A stretch of 64,000 bases of DNA from Batillaria attramentaria (lineage: Eukaryota; Mollusca; Gastropoda; Batillariidae): positions 447,644 to 511,643 of the forward strand of contig JACVVK020000467.1 in NCBI GenBank assembly GCA_018292915.2. Reading direction: 5' to 3'. A model generated the notes under the pieces. The model saw only the letters and a list, made by a program, of their open reading frames with translations, was not told the DNA's origin and did not search any database. The position numbers were made by a program, and so were the translations under genes. This document shows positions 1-10,999 of the stretch, piece by piece. The number at the start of each line of letters is the position of its first letter. The first letter of the stretch is position 1.

Positions 1-798
1 CATACTTCAGAGTTTTTGTTGAAAGCTATAGGGTTAAGTTCTGAGCACTTTGGTTTTTTGGGGCAACTTAATTTACTACATGTACTAGCCATGTTTATGG
101 CCTTGCAGTTCATGTTTTATTTATAAATAAACTTATAAATGGCACACATGTACATGTAGAAATATTTGTATGGCTGTACATTTCTGAAATGTGTAATACA
201 TGTATGCTGAGCAGTTATTACTCTTTGCGGATTTCGTTAAGCCTTTCCGTGTTTTTGATATTCTAACATATATATTTCAAAATTTATACCTCTTTCATCA
301 GGCACATTGTCTACAATGAACTTCTTAAAAACATAAGAATTAAGATATGTGTGATTTGCTAGTACATGAAGTGGGCAATGCTGATTATTCTGATGACTGT
401 TCAGAACAGCAAATGTGTACATTTACCCCTCCCACCCCCCCCCCCCCCCCCACCCCCCCCCCCCCCCCAAAAAAAAAAAAAAATTAACTGAAGGATGTCA
501 TTACTTGAGAGAGTGGATAACTGGATAATAAGAGTTATATGACGTGCTAGGGACATGGTTCTTGTGTCTCTGTTGAATACACTTTAAGAAAAATATCCCA
601 GTAGGATAATCCCAGTAGGATGAGTATGGAAAACAAGTTTATTCCCATATTTTCAAATACACGACCTGTAGGAGAGAGTATAACAAAATGACAGATACAA
701 ACAGCATTACAAAGAATGCATTTCAGATTTATCTGTTGCCACCTCTGTGTGTGTGTTTAGCCATATGATTAATGATGTATTGTGATCTGGCAGTCATT
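1..798. other. AT-rich non-coding stretch, unit 1
   Basis: No convincing gene. It contains AT-rich sequence with AATAAA-type signals near 126, a poly-C/poly-A tract at about 425-483, and TG-rich sequence. It could be 3'-UTR or downstream sequence of the possible terminal exon at the end of the preceding unit; that is inference only. Confidence 0.5.
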
Positions 799-2482
799 GG
801 CTCACTTGTGTAACAAAGTGAGTCTATGTAATAACCCTCCGTCGTCTGTCTGTGTGTGTGTCTGTGTGTGTGTGTGTCTGTGTGTCTGTGTGTCCGCAGT
901 AAACCTTAACATTGGCCTTTTCTCAGAATCTACAAACAGCAGAGACACCAAAATTAATCTGCTGATAGACAGCCATAAGACCTTTCAAAATATACCATAA
1001 TTATTGACCTTGACCCAAGGTCAAGGTCACTAAAGCTGTCTGTTTGGAAAGTTTACATTGGCATTTTCTCAGAATCTAGAAAAGCCAGATACATCAAACT
1101 TTGCATGATGATGGACATTGACAATACCTTTACCGGCCTGTCTATATTTAGTGACTTTGAGTCAAGGTCAAGGCCATGCAAGTTGTTTTGCGGAAAGCCT
1201 GATGAAACCTTAACATTGGCATTTTCTCAGAAACAATGAACAGCAGATGCACCAAACTTGACACGCTGGTAGTCAGCCGTAAAACCTTTCAAAAAATACC
1301 ATAGTGATTGACCTTGACCCAAGGTCAAGGTCACTAAAGCTGTCTGTTTGGAAATTTTACATTGGCATTTTCTCAGAGTCTAAAAAAGCCAGAGACATCA
1401 AACTCTGCATGGTGATGGACATTGACAACACCTTTACTGACATACCTGTACTTAGTGACTTTTAGTCAAGGTCAAGGCCATGCAAGCTGTTTTGCGGAAA
1501 ACCTTCCGAAACCTTAACATTGGCATTTTCTCAGAAACAATGAACATCAGAGACACCAAACTCGGCACACTGATAGACAACCATAAGACCTTTCAAATCA
1601 TACCATAACGATTGACCTTGACGCAAGGTCAAGATCACTAAAGCTGTCTGTTAGGAAATTTTACATTGGCAATTTTTAAGAATCTAGGAAAGCCAGAGAC
1701 ATCAAACTTTGCAAGATGATAGACATTGACAACACCTTCACTGACATACCTGTATTCAGTGACTTTGAATCAAGGTCAAGGCCACACAAGCAGTTTTGCG
1801 GAAAACCTTAACATTTGCAGTCTCTCAGAAACAATAAACAGCAGTAGCACCAAACCTGGCTTGCTGATAAACATTAGTAAGACCTTTCAAGAAATACCAT
1901 TTTGAATAACCTTGACTAAAGGTCAAGGTCATCAATAGCTGTCGCATTGGAAATTAAAATTGCCGTTTTCTCAGAATGTAGGGGAACCAGAGGCATCAAA
2001 CTTTGCATGATGATAGACATTGACAAAACCTGTACTGGCATGCTTGTATTCAATTTTCTTGAGTCAAGGTCAAGGCCATTCAACATGTTTTGCGGAGACT
2101 TTAACGTTAGCGTTTTCTTGGAAACAACAAACAGCAGATGCACCAAACAAGGCACAATGATAGACAGCAATGAGACCTATGCACACATACCCATTCCAAT
2201 GACCTTGGCTCAAGGTCAAGGTCATTACAGCTGTCTGTTGTGAAAATTTTACATTACCACTTGTACAGAAACTACAAAAACTAGAGCTGTCAAACTTGGC
2301 ATAATGATAATTACTGATAAGGTCAAGGTCATAGAAGCTGTCCTGGGAAAACTGTTATTTCGCCATTTGCCGTTTTCTTAGGAACTATGAACACAAGAGA
2401 CACCCTACTTCAGGATAGCTAGTGATAGGAGCTTTACAAACATACTCTTTTGAATGACCTTGACCCATCTTACAAGTGAGCC
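799..2482. mobile_element. TIR-bounded element with internal ~305-bp tandem repeats, unit 1
   Basis: The ends are an inverted pair: GGCTCACTTGT at 799-809 and ACAAGTGAGCC at 2472-2482. Between them lie about five degenerate ~305-bp repeats. Each has TGACCTTGACC facing AAGGTCAAGGTCA and phrases such as CATTGGCATTTTCTCAGAA and TGTTTTGCGGAAA. There is no transposase ORF, so it would be non-autonomous. Bivalve pearl-type elements also combine TIRs with internal tandem repeats, but I cannot assign a family. Confidence 0.7.
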
Positions 2483-2499
2483 AAGGAAGCTTTGCTCCT

Positions 2500-3677
2500 C
2501 TAGTTTTTGTTATGCAGGCAGTAGGAATTGCAGTTCTCTTGCTGCTGTCTATTTCTGTTTGATTTTAATACCTGCCAGGGCTGTTTTCATGAACACAGTA
2601 AATTAACTGAGTCAATTGTGAGAGCATAGCAATTGTAGAAAAATGTGCATGTATGTATGAATTGACACAAGTCTTTCACAATAAAGATGGGAAAACTGAC
2701 TGTGTACTATGCGTTATGTTTGTTGTGTGTTGTAGCGTTTTATTTGGAAATGTTCAGCCCACAAAATTTGAAAAATAAATGCAATTCTAAATTCCGAAAT
2801 TTAAAATAGCTGAGGTGACCCTTCGCACCACGTGATTGTAATGTGTTATGTCCAGTGTGTGAGAGAATGCGTGTGATTCACGTGAGCGTGTGTGATTCAC
2901 GTGAGCGTGCGTGTTGGATTCAGTTCGCGGCTCTTTGAGCCGATTCATGAAATTGGGAAAAGCGCCTATACAATACTCATTATTCTTCTTATTATTATTA
3001 TTTTCAGTTTTGCTTGCAAAATACTTGTCATTATACATAGATCTATTTAATGTAAGAAAAATTACAGATCCATCTGTGTGTGTGTGTGTGTGTGCTAGAA
3101 CGAAAGAGAGAGTGCTGTAATTAGTCCATGCAGACCGAAAAAGATGGAAATAAAATGCTCCCACACACACATCTCACACACACACACACACACACACAAG
3201 CACTGGGCACATGGTTGAAGTTTCAACACTGAACTAGCTGAAAACTGAAGTGTCACTAGATGCCACAGTCAGGGACAATCTTTGTGATTTTAATGCTCAC
3301 AGATCACGAAGTGTTTATGGTGTCAATCGTTGCACCACTGACACCTGCACAGTGACAGCATCTCCAATGCCGACACTGAGCCTAGCGTATTCAGTGGCAC
3401 GGTGAACACATTGCTAGATTTACTGCAACGCCAGCTTTCGCGTCTGCCCTATACATGGAATGAACATGGAATGAAAATCTGATCACACAGTCAGTGCATC
3501 CCACGTAAACACAGCATTCATGTTTGTTTGTTTGTTTGATTTTTTTTTTTCAAAAGTGATGGCACCTGTGATTGTGACTAAGCATTATCGACATTTGACT
3601 GTGTGATACCGCACTACAATCCCGCTGCCTGACCACATATGAAGGATTTTTGTTCTTTTTTTATGTGTCGGTTTAAA
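2500..3677. other. Non-coding interval with TG/CA tracts, unit 1
   Basis: I see no supported gene. The stretch holds (TG)n at 3076-3096, (CA)n around 3161-3200, a repeated GATTCACGTGAGCGTG phrase near 2876-2910, and TTTG repeats near 3523-3538. The ORFs here are low-complexity or have no recognisable domain. Equivalent stretches are 28785-29974 and 55742-56935. Confidence 0.55.
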
Positions 3678-3794
3678 CATCTTCTGTTAGTAAAGTATTG
3701 GAGTTGTATTCTGTTGTATCCCGTGTCTTCTCTGCGAGTGCACGAAGATGGCGACATAGCAGAAGTAAAATACAACACCACGTCTCCAAACAGA
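3678..3794 (+). repeat. LTR-like 3' fragment, left of the TIR insertion, unit 1
   Basis: Contains TTCTGTTAGTAAAGTATTGG, then TGTTGTATCCCGTGTCTTC and GCGAGTGCAC, a block also found at 10883-10980 and, inverted, at 61555-61660. It ends where the TIR element at 3796 begins. Further LTR-flanking sequence resumes after 4881. Unit 2 and 3 equivalents are 29975-30091 and 56936-57052. Confidence 0.5.
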
Positions 3795-3795
3795 T

Positions 3796-4543
3796 GAATT
3801 CGGAAAGAAAGTGGCGAGACACCCCCAAGAAAAAACAGCATCACGTCAATCAAACATGACGCACTTACTTTACGTCAGTGCGCGTGCGTCTCTTCTTCGA
3901 TGTTTGTGAGGCGTGTGGCTTGTAGAGGAAATGTGCTGTGAGTACAAATTTTCCAGTCAACTGACGATAACGGCTGCAGTGAATTTGTCTAATTTTTTTG
4001 TATATTTTTTTATGGCACCCCAGGCTCATTATCTATGTATAAAAAATGGAGTGGTTTAGGTAAATATTACGCCTTTAAACGCCAGAAAGCCACTTTATTG
4101 AAAAGGGCGATAACTCGCAAATCATTTGTGCAATCGTACCTGGATCGGGCCTTCTATTCAACAATCTTGATTCATTTAAAAACCCCAAATTTGAAATCGA
4201 TCGGTTCAGTATTTTCGGAGAAATAGACATCTGAACTGGGTTCACATGCAATGTCAACTCAGGCTCGGTTTACATAAAAACTTTAAGAGCGACCATTTTC
4301 TAGTAGTGACTCTGTTCAGAGTCCGTATTCAAGCTATCTACTGCCAAAAACTTGAGTTATTTAAATAAATATTACGCCTGTAAACGAAAGACAACCAACT
4401 TGTCTCAAAAGGGCGATAACTCCCAAATCACTTAAGCAATCATCACACGCTTGGTTCGTCTAATGTAACATTTTGATATATTTGGATACCCCAAATTTGA
4501 AGCCATTCGGTTAAGTATTTTCGAAGAAACAGGCCCGGACACA

Positions 4544-4599
<56 letters not shown>

Positions 4600-4881
4600 G
4601 GCACTCACTGAGGAGGAGAAGCGCGTTCGGCGCACCATACATGCCAGCATCGATGACGCACGTCTTACGTCATTGTCAGAGTTACACTTGCATAATCGTC
4701 TCTGCGGGAGATCGGCAGTGACGTGCGTTTGTACCACAGATGCTTGCCCATGAACGTGGAAAATATAGCCCGTCCTATGATAAAAACAGACAAAATAAAA
4801 TGGAATTTGGAGAAACAACTTTGTAGGACGGGGCCGTTCCTCCTTGTCTTGGGGATGTCTCGCCGCTTTCTTTCCGAATTC
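3796..4881. mobile_element. ~1.09-kb TIR element, unit 1
   Basis: Flanked by a perfect 16-bp inverted repeat, GAATTCGGAAAGAAAG at 3796 and its reverse complement ending at 4881, with similarity running about 33 bp inward. The interior holds two related ~300-bp blocks (about 4040-4230 and 4340-4540) with CAAAAGGGCGATAACTC-type motifs, then a (CA)n tract. There is no transposase ORF. The sequence at 61490-61560 (inverted) looks like the same target without the insertion, supporting transposition. Confidence 0.72.
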
Positions 4882-5089
4882 CTCTAGTGGGGTTTCTTAG
4901 TTCCAAAATTGTGCACTTCGTGCTACAAGCACCAAATCTGGCACACGTGAAGACTTTCATGTACTGATCAAATACTGATACAGGGCCACGGCGGAAACTC
5001 AATGTATGTGTCTATTTTTAGTAACATTCAAAATGGCGGCTACCTTAACTCGTTTCTAAGCATCTGTAGTGGAAAAACACAAACAAGCC

Positions 5090-5241
5090 CTATTTTAGGG
5101 CGACATTTTCTCAGTCATTAGAGCGACAAAAGCCTTTATGACATACGTGTGACCTTGACCTTTAAGTGTGACCTTGACGGACGGACGGACGGACGGACAT
5201 TGAGACGGGCGGGCGAAGAAACAGACGAACGGAAAGAAAAG
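5090..5241. repeat. Repeat fragment with TGACCTTGACC and (GGAC)n
   Basis: Contains TTTTCTCAGTCATTAGAG, TGTGACCTTGACC and a GGAC tetranucleotide run at about 5175-5198. It resembles one end of the ~305-bp repeat class and cuts off the transposon-associated gene. Equivalent copies are 31388-31539 and 58342-58493. Confidence 0.55.
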
Positions 5242-6619
5242 TCAAACCTTGCTAGCCGCTGATCCTTTATTATCCTTTCTGTACTTCTCGCATGCTTTGC
5301 TGGCCAGTTCCCCAGATATTTCCAAGACTCTCTTGTAAGATATACTTAGCCCCAAAGTGTGCATAGTATCAACTATCTCGTTCTTGCGAGTCTGCGCATG
5401 TGTTAGTAGCCCAACATAGACAGGAATGGGTGGCTCTCTGTCCTTTGTGTGGTGCCTTGCTGATGTAGTTTGCTGCTTTGATTTATTGGCATTGAAACAG
5501 GCCAGCTTAGCCAATGAGAGGGACGCTTTCCTCTACCTGTTGCGTCCATACTTGGGCCTTGTAGAATCATTTTGTATGAGAGCTAGCAGGGTCTCTGGAA
5601 CACTTTTGTATTGACAGTCCTAATCATATGTACCAGTGAATTGACTGAATTGAAATATTTCCCTTCTCACAATTCTTGCAGCTTTTGCAAAATGAACGGC
5701 TGCATCAATCCCAAGTCTCTATGTGTGCTTCTTTCAGTGTACTGTTCAAATGGTCATCGAAAGTGAGAAGCATATCTTGTCCACTCGCATGTGCTCGGAG
5801 ATCAGGGAAATGTCGAAGTCTACTGCTATGAACCCTGCCAGAGACAAACCCCAAAATCTTGAAGTCTAGTTTTCATACAGATTTACTAAATCAGCCATTT
5901 TGAAGACGACCATCCCAGCTGATCCGTCCCTCACCTCCTGCATGAACTCAGTCAATTCTGCGAATACTAGACCATGCTGCTCTGGCTCTTCTTCACCTGT
6001 CAACTTGGGTTTAGCTATTCTGTACAGGTTAAGGAGACACACAGGGTGGTATTTCAGTTCCTCTGAAATGACATCTCCTGAACCAAGTTTTTCATCAGTT
6101 TGCTGTCCTGTAATGCTAGAGCACACTCTCGGACTCTTCTGTCTAACTGGAACGTTGACGCTTGTCTTAGTTCCTTTGCTAAAGCAGGTTTGTCACACAG
6201 GAAGCAGCAAAATTGATGTCCATCACTTGTATCTGTTGTTGAACCTGCACTTGAATCCCGTCTTGTGAACTTTTTCGGTGGTTCTTCGCCTGCAGTATCA
6301 GCTGCTCCAAGCTTTCGCTTCAACTTTGATGAGTTGTATTTGATTCGACACGACGTATGGAAACATGCTTTAGCGCTTGTCTTTTCCTAAATGTTTCTTC
6401 AAGATCCTTCCCTTCCTTCAGTCTGGTGAGGAGATCAGGCGGTAAAACACCAAGTTCGTGAAATTTAGTCAAGTTTTCTGCTAAAGTGGTGTATGATGAC
6501 CCTGATTTGCGCGTTGCTCTGGCCGGACATTGTAGATTTTCACTGGTTTTCCGCTGGCATATTGCACAAAGGCCCCAGTCTGTTGCTGCATTCTCATGTG
6601 TCAGCCATGTCGGATGTCC
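5242..6619 (-). pseudogene. Decayed transposon-associated gene of a multi-copy metazoan family, unit 1
   Basis: Reading right to left, the coding pieces are a segment with CAICQ and a downstream cysteine (from 6619), a segment with CFLCDKPA and YHPVCLLNLY (about 6323-5866), and a segment with REPPIPVYVGLLTHAQTRK and LGLSISYKRVLEIS (5529-5242). From memory these resemble, in the same order, a large uncharacterised family abundant in cnidarian and mollusc genomes and thought to ride on mobile DNA; this is unverified. The pieces lie in different frames, with stops between them, and the expected C-terminus is replaced by repeat DNA. In this unit the middle ORF also has single-base changes near 5707, 5845, 5872 and 6090 that units 2 and 3 lack. 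Confidence 0.6.
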
Positions 6620-6633
6620 CTAGATAAGGATAA

Positions 6634-6635
<2 letters not shown>

Positions 6636-6683
<48 letters not shown>

Positions 6684-6709
6684 ACACACACACACACACA
6701 CACACACAA
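6636..6709. repeat. (CA)n microsatellite, unit 1
   Basis: Nearly pure CA repeat with a single interrupting G, followed by a poly-C/ACC-rich stretch at 6738-6760. Its length differs among the three units. Confidence 0.9.
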
Positions 6710-7020
6710 GCTTCACTGAGATATCTTGCAAAAGTAGCCCCCCCCCCACCACCACCACCAAAAACAAAATAAGATGAAAGTCAGCGCATTTACCATCTCA
6801 TTAGTGCAAAACATGCTCACTTCACATATATGTTTGCATGGAGTGAGCAAAAAAAATTGTCATACAAAAACATCCCTGAAGTACTTACAAACACTGTCCT
6901 TTCACACCATCACAAAAGAAACTGCTGACAAGTACTTTTCTTGTCCATGTGCACTCTGAAATGGGAAAACACACCTTGCTACTTACTATAATGGTAAACT
7001 CTAAACCCTGTATCAGAAGT

Positions 7021-7064
<44 letters not shown>

Positions 7065-7328
7065 CATCAAAACGTTGCAGTACTACGAATACACGAAAAA
7101 TTCAGGGACGTACGGATGTTTATCACTATCGCCATCCAAACCCTCCCCACCGCCCCTAGACCCATTCAAAGCGGGAAAAAAAGGTAACAATCTTCCTTGT
7201 TTGACCCTGTAACTTCCACTTTCTCCCTTTCCCTTTATTTGCAACCGTGAAAATCATTCAAGTACATGTACCAAAACTATAATGGGAAGGAGTAAGCTTA
7301 CAGTCTAAATCAGCAACAAAAATCCGCA
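6710..7328. other. Non-coding interval before the LINE fragment, unit 1
   Basis: No supported gene. Contains a (TG)n tract at 7022-7059 and otherwise unremarkable AT-rich sequence. The stretch is present in all three units (33005-33626 and 59977-60599), so its right end marks the insertion or divergence point of the LINE fragment. Confidence 0.55.
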
Positions 7329-8387
7329 ATGAAGTACTCAGAAATGCTGTCAATGCTGTCTCACTACGGTTTTCCACCAAAGTTTGTCAACATCATCCGA
7401 CAGCTGTACGAAGATGCCACCTGCCAGGTAATCCACGACGGGAAACTGACAGAGCCATTCACAGTACGGACCGGCGTTCGTCAAGGCTGCATCCTCTCAC
7501 CCACAATCTTCCTGATGGTGGTCGACTGGGTCATGAGGCAAGCCACCGACGGCAAGAGGACAGGGATCCAGTGGACCTTCAGCAAACAGCTCGAGGACCT
7601 GGATTTCGCGGATGACATCGCCCTCCTCTCCCACAAACAACAAGATGCGCAGGAGAAGCTGAACAGAGTCGCCAAAGAAGCTGAGAAGACCGGCCTCAAG
7701 ATCAACATCAGCAAGACCGAAGTCATGAGAGTCAACCACAAACAGCACGACCCCATCCGGCTGCACCAGTAAGACATCAAAGAGGTGGACAAGTTCGTCT
7801 ACCTCGGCAGCGTTGTCAGCAAGGATGGAGGAACGGACGAGGACATCAAGAGCCGCACCAACAAAGCCAGACATGCCTTTCGCACTCTACGCCCCATCTG
7901 GAGATCCACAGCCCTATCCCTGCAAAACAAGATTCGGATCTTCAACTCAAATGTGAAGTCGGTCCTACTCTATGGCTCGGAGACATGGCGCACCACCAAG
8001 ACAAGCTCCCACAAGCTGCAAACCTTCATCAACAGATGCCTCCGCAACATTCTCAACATCAGATACCCACTGGTGATCACCAACCAAGACCTCTGGGAGG
8101 GAACAAGACAGGTCCCCATCGAGCAGGAGATCAAGAAAAGGAAATGGGGATGGATCGGACACACTCTGCGAAAGTCAACATCAAATGTCACCAGGCAGTC
8201 CCTTGATTGGAACCCCCAGGGAAAGCGCAAAGTGGGCCGACCGAAGCAGACCTGGCGGAGGAGTACGGACGCTGAAGCCAAGGCCGCCGGAACGACGTGG
8301 GCCGAACTAAAGAGGGCGTCCCAGAACCGAGTGCGCTGGCGGAGTGTGGTTGCAGCCCTATGTTCCCCAGGGAATAAAGAGGATTAA
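7329..8387 (+). pseudogene. 5'-truncated LINE reverse transcriptase, unit 1
   Basis: Two ORFs in one frame are separated by a single TAA at 7770. The first (147 codons) has the reverse-transcriptase motifs VRQGCILSP (around residue 50) and FADDIALL with the catalytic Asp pair at residues 95-96. The second (200 codons from 7785) continues with YLGSVVSKDGGTDEDI, LLYGSETWR and the C-terminal GRPKQTWRR region. The endonuclease and the N-terminal part of the RT are absent, so it is a dead 5'-truncated copy. I recognise a non-LTR retrotransposon, probably RTE-like; the clade is uncertain. LINE similarity seems to start at about codon 11 (7359), so the upstream ATG is probably host sequence. The TAA is shared with unit 2. 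Confidence 0.85.
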
Positions 8388-8399
8388 GCTAAGCTATGT

Positions 8400-8787
8400 G
8401 TAGACGGGGAAAGCGGGAGTTTCATTGATGTAGTGTGCTTTGTTTTTCCCACTGACTCTCACTCAATAGCATAGTAGAGTGAGAGAACACCACATAGGTC
8501 TCAATGGAGCACAAACGCGGCTCGCGCGAGTCTGTGTGTGTGTGTGCGTGTGCGCGTGCGTGCGTGCGTGTGAGTGTGTGCGCGCGCGCGTGTGTATGTC
8601 TGACATAACACATAGTTAGAAAACGTTCGCCGCGCAGACTTGTCTGTTAAACATATTGGGTTGGTATTAATTCGATCTTACACTGCGCACGCAGCAGCAA
8701 CACTTCAATTTTCATGGGCCTGCTTTCATTGCAAGAACTGTATCAAAGTTATTACGCCAAATGTATTATGCGTCATCCCATTGAGGA
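8400..8787. other. Non-coding interval with a (TG/CG)n tract, unit 1
   Basis: No gene seen. Includes an alternating TG/CG microsatellite at 8531-8597. The stretch near 8411-8475 resembles 61883-61940 in the right flank (shared GGAAAGCGGGA, TTTGTTTTT/CGTTTTT and CACTGACTC). Unit 2 equivalent: 34698-35086. Confidence 0.5.
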
Positions 8788-10153
8788 ACAAGGAGGAACG
8801 GCCCCGTCCTACAAAGTTGTTTCTCCAAACTTCATATTATTTTGTCTGTTTTGTTGTTATTGTTGCCGGTTCTCCCCTCTCCACGTTCTACCAACGACAC
8901 TAGATCCTCTACGACCTCGACCGATTAGCCACGTGACTGGGGGTGGGGGCCGGGTGGGGGAAGAAGGGAGAGAGAGAGAGAGAGAGAGGCAGAGATAGAG
9001 GGTGGGTGGGTGGGTGTTTAAGAGTTTAACGTCCTTTTCCACCACAAAAGGGTGATATCAAGGACGGGGCAACGAGAAAAAGGCCAGCACAAATATTTGG
9101 CCCCAGCGGCCGGGATTCGAACTCTCGGCCCAAGCATTGAAAGTCCAACGCTCTACCATTCGGCCACCCTGGCTCCCCAGAGAGAGAGAGAGAGAGAGAG
9201 AGGTCAGTTCCGTGAACTAAACATTTGCCGTCAGCCTCAGGCAGGTCGTCATACAGAGAGAGAGAGAGATGACGTCAATTCCGTGAACTAAACTTTTGAC
9301 GTCAGCCTCTAGCACTGAGATCGTCTGAGGATGCTTGTTCATGTCTTGTGATTTCCCTGTTGGCTTTGTGACTTCTCCGACTGAATTATTTTTCACATGA
9401 AATCTGGAAGATCTAGAGGGCTGATGAAATGTCGGAAGCAGTGACGATACTTGCAGATTTTGTCTGTGAACCAAACATTTGACGTCAGCCTCAAGATGCT
9501 CGTCTGTCAGGTGATACTTCTTCATATCTTGCGATTTCCTTGTTGTTTCTATGACTTCCGTGACTGAATTAATTTTGATATAAAATCTGGAAGATCTAGA
9601 GAGCTGATGAAACGTGGACTTAAGTGCCTCGGGTTGTACTTACGAAATTGCAAAATTGGAACTTTTTTGACCAGCGCTTCTCGCAGAAACGTGAAAAAAA
9701 TTTGTTTATCTAAAAGCTCTGTTATTCTTAATACTAAAGCTATAATAGTGCAGTAGTTCATGTCATATGTGCAGTTGGCATAAGTGACAAAAATACCGGA
9801 ATGATGAGTAATTTGAAGGAGTCTTTTCATAGATATTTGGCCTTATATGCAAACAACCCCTACCTCGGAAATATTTTCTTACACAAAACCTGTCAGAGCT
9901 ACAGAGCTGTGCTACGAAGACAGGCAGTATAATTGGATGATCTTCCCAATTTCAGAAGATGAAGCCATCTGAACATTTTTTTCGAAAAAATTCGTAACAT
10001 GACCGATTTTTTAAAATCGGCGCTAACTCTTCTGAAAATGCGGCAGGCTAAAAATCGTGAAAGGTAGCTCTGGAGAAGGTGAATTCCCATTTTATCTCAA
10101 AGTAAAAAGGCCTCCAACGAGGTGGTTTAGGAGATAGCCATCATTACATCCGT

Positions 10154-10189
<36 letters not shown>

Positions 10190-10388
10190 CTCCCGCCAAA
10201 AAGAACGCAGCAGCATAGTGTGCACGTAAGGTGTCTATGACGCAGATTTCGTTACGTCACTGTGTGCGTGAAAGTAAGTATTGTGTGGAGAAACGTCACA
10301 GTCTTGTTTTGTATCACTGAAACTTGCTGCTGCGCGTAGCAAAATCTGCCCCGTCTCATAAAGTTGTTTCTCCATAGAGAAACAACTT
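8788..10388. repeat. ~1.6-kb composite repeat, copy 1 in unit 1
   Basis: Begins with AAGGAGGAACGGCCCCG and CAAAGTTGTTTCTCC. It then has a SINE between two GA tracts, two TTTGACGTCAGCCTC-containing blocks, a CGAAAAAATTCGTAACATGA block, (CA)n, and ends in an inverted pair AAGTTGTTTCTC/GAGAAACAACTT at 10361-10388 (one mismatch). Four copies occur per unit. It has no transposase, so the mechanism of spread is unknown. Confidence 0.75.
9002..9178 (-). mobile_element. tRNA-derived SINE, composite copy 1, unit 1
   Basis: On the minus strand the head reads GGAGCCAGGGTGGCCGAATG (A-box-like), then GTAGAGCGTTGGAC, an anticodon-loop-like CTTTCAA, and AGTTCGAATCCCGG (B box). This is the split pol III promoter of a tRNA-derived SINE. 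The body ends in a GTTAAACTC/ACACCCACCC tail. GA repeats lie on both sides. It is not a functional tRNA: the anticodon stem is not paired. Confidence 0.8.
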
Positions 10389-10478
10389 AAAAACGTCATA
10401 GATTTCAAAGAATACAACTTGACGTCTCTCTTCCAAAAACAAGATTGGGGTGACAGCCCGGTCAGTTGTTTCCATTCA

Positions 10479-10503
10479 GAGTGAGAGAGAGAGAGAGACA
10501 GAG

Positions 10504-10548
<45 letters not shown>
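10479..10548. repeat. (GA)n-(TG)n compound microsatellite, unit 1
   Basis: GA repeat passing directly into TG repeat, just left of the LTR-like sequence. Unit 2 counterpart: 36779-36848. Confidence 0.9.
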
Positions 10549-10584
10549 ATACATGGCATTACAAAAGAACGACCGTGACGATAG

Positions 10585-10985
10585 CAGGTGATCAAATGGA
10601 AACAACATATTGGGCTGGTGGCCATCTTGTTACCTGGTAAAATGATGACATTTTGTAAGTGGAAGTCTGTTGTAGAGATCGCGAAAGTCACTGCATTTCG
10701 ATGGAAATTTCTAGACCATCCCAGAACATGCGAGTGCAGTAACGTCACTAGACTACGTAACCTTGGAAAGATTCCGTACTTGCCAGTAAGTTGCGGAATG
10801 TTCTAGATCTGACCTGTCAGTATATAAGCAGCACTGCACAGCGTTCTGGGTTCTCCCTCTTTCATGAGTTTGTTCTTCGCGCATCTTCTGTTAATAAAGT
10901 ATTGGAGTTCTATCCTGTTGTATCCCGTGTCTTCTCTGCGAGTGCACCGAGAGAGCGACATAGCAGGAGAAAAATACAACAAAGT
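10585..10985 (+). repeat. LTR-like sequence, unit 1
   Basis: Carries a TATATAAG box at 10821, an AATAAA signal at 10893 about 70 bp on, and the TGTTGTATCCCGTGTCTTC block after it, the order expected of promoter, R and U5 in a solo LTR. No gag or pol lies next to it, and I cannot fix its ends or find a target-site duplication. A related copy runs inverted at 61555-61870. Unit 2 copy: 36885-37285. Confidence 0.5.
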
Positions 10986-10999
10986 CATAATATTAAATG

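Noticed and set aside
782..1000. ORF with VCVCVC run, and many similar ORFs with HTHTHT or VCVCVC
   Set aside because: They are translations of (TG)n/(CA)n microsatellites and change with repeat length between units.
2787..3170. 127-codon minus-strand ORF conserved in all three units
   Set aside because: Includes a microsatellite-derived HTHTHT run and no recognisable domain; conservation is explained by the recent duplication.
6636..6709. CRISPR-like regular repetition
   Set aside because: Plain dinucleotide microsatellite without spacers, in an animal-type genome.
7481..7874. Minus-strand ORFs of 103 and 125 codons opposite the reverse transcriptase
   Set aside because: Shadows of the RT reading frame; no domain features of their own.
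9100..9178. Possible functional tRNA gene (A and B boxes on the minus strand)
   Set aside because: Anticodon stem does not pair, no proper acceptor stem, and the sequence is repeated inside a SINE.
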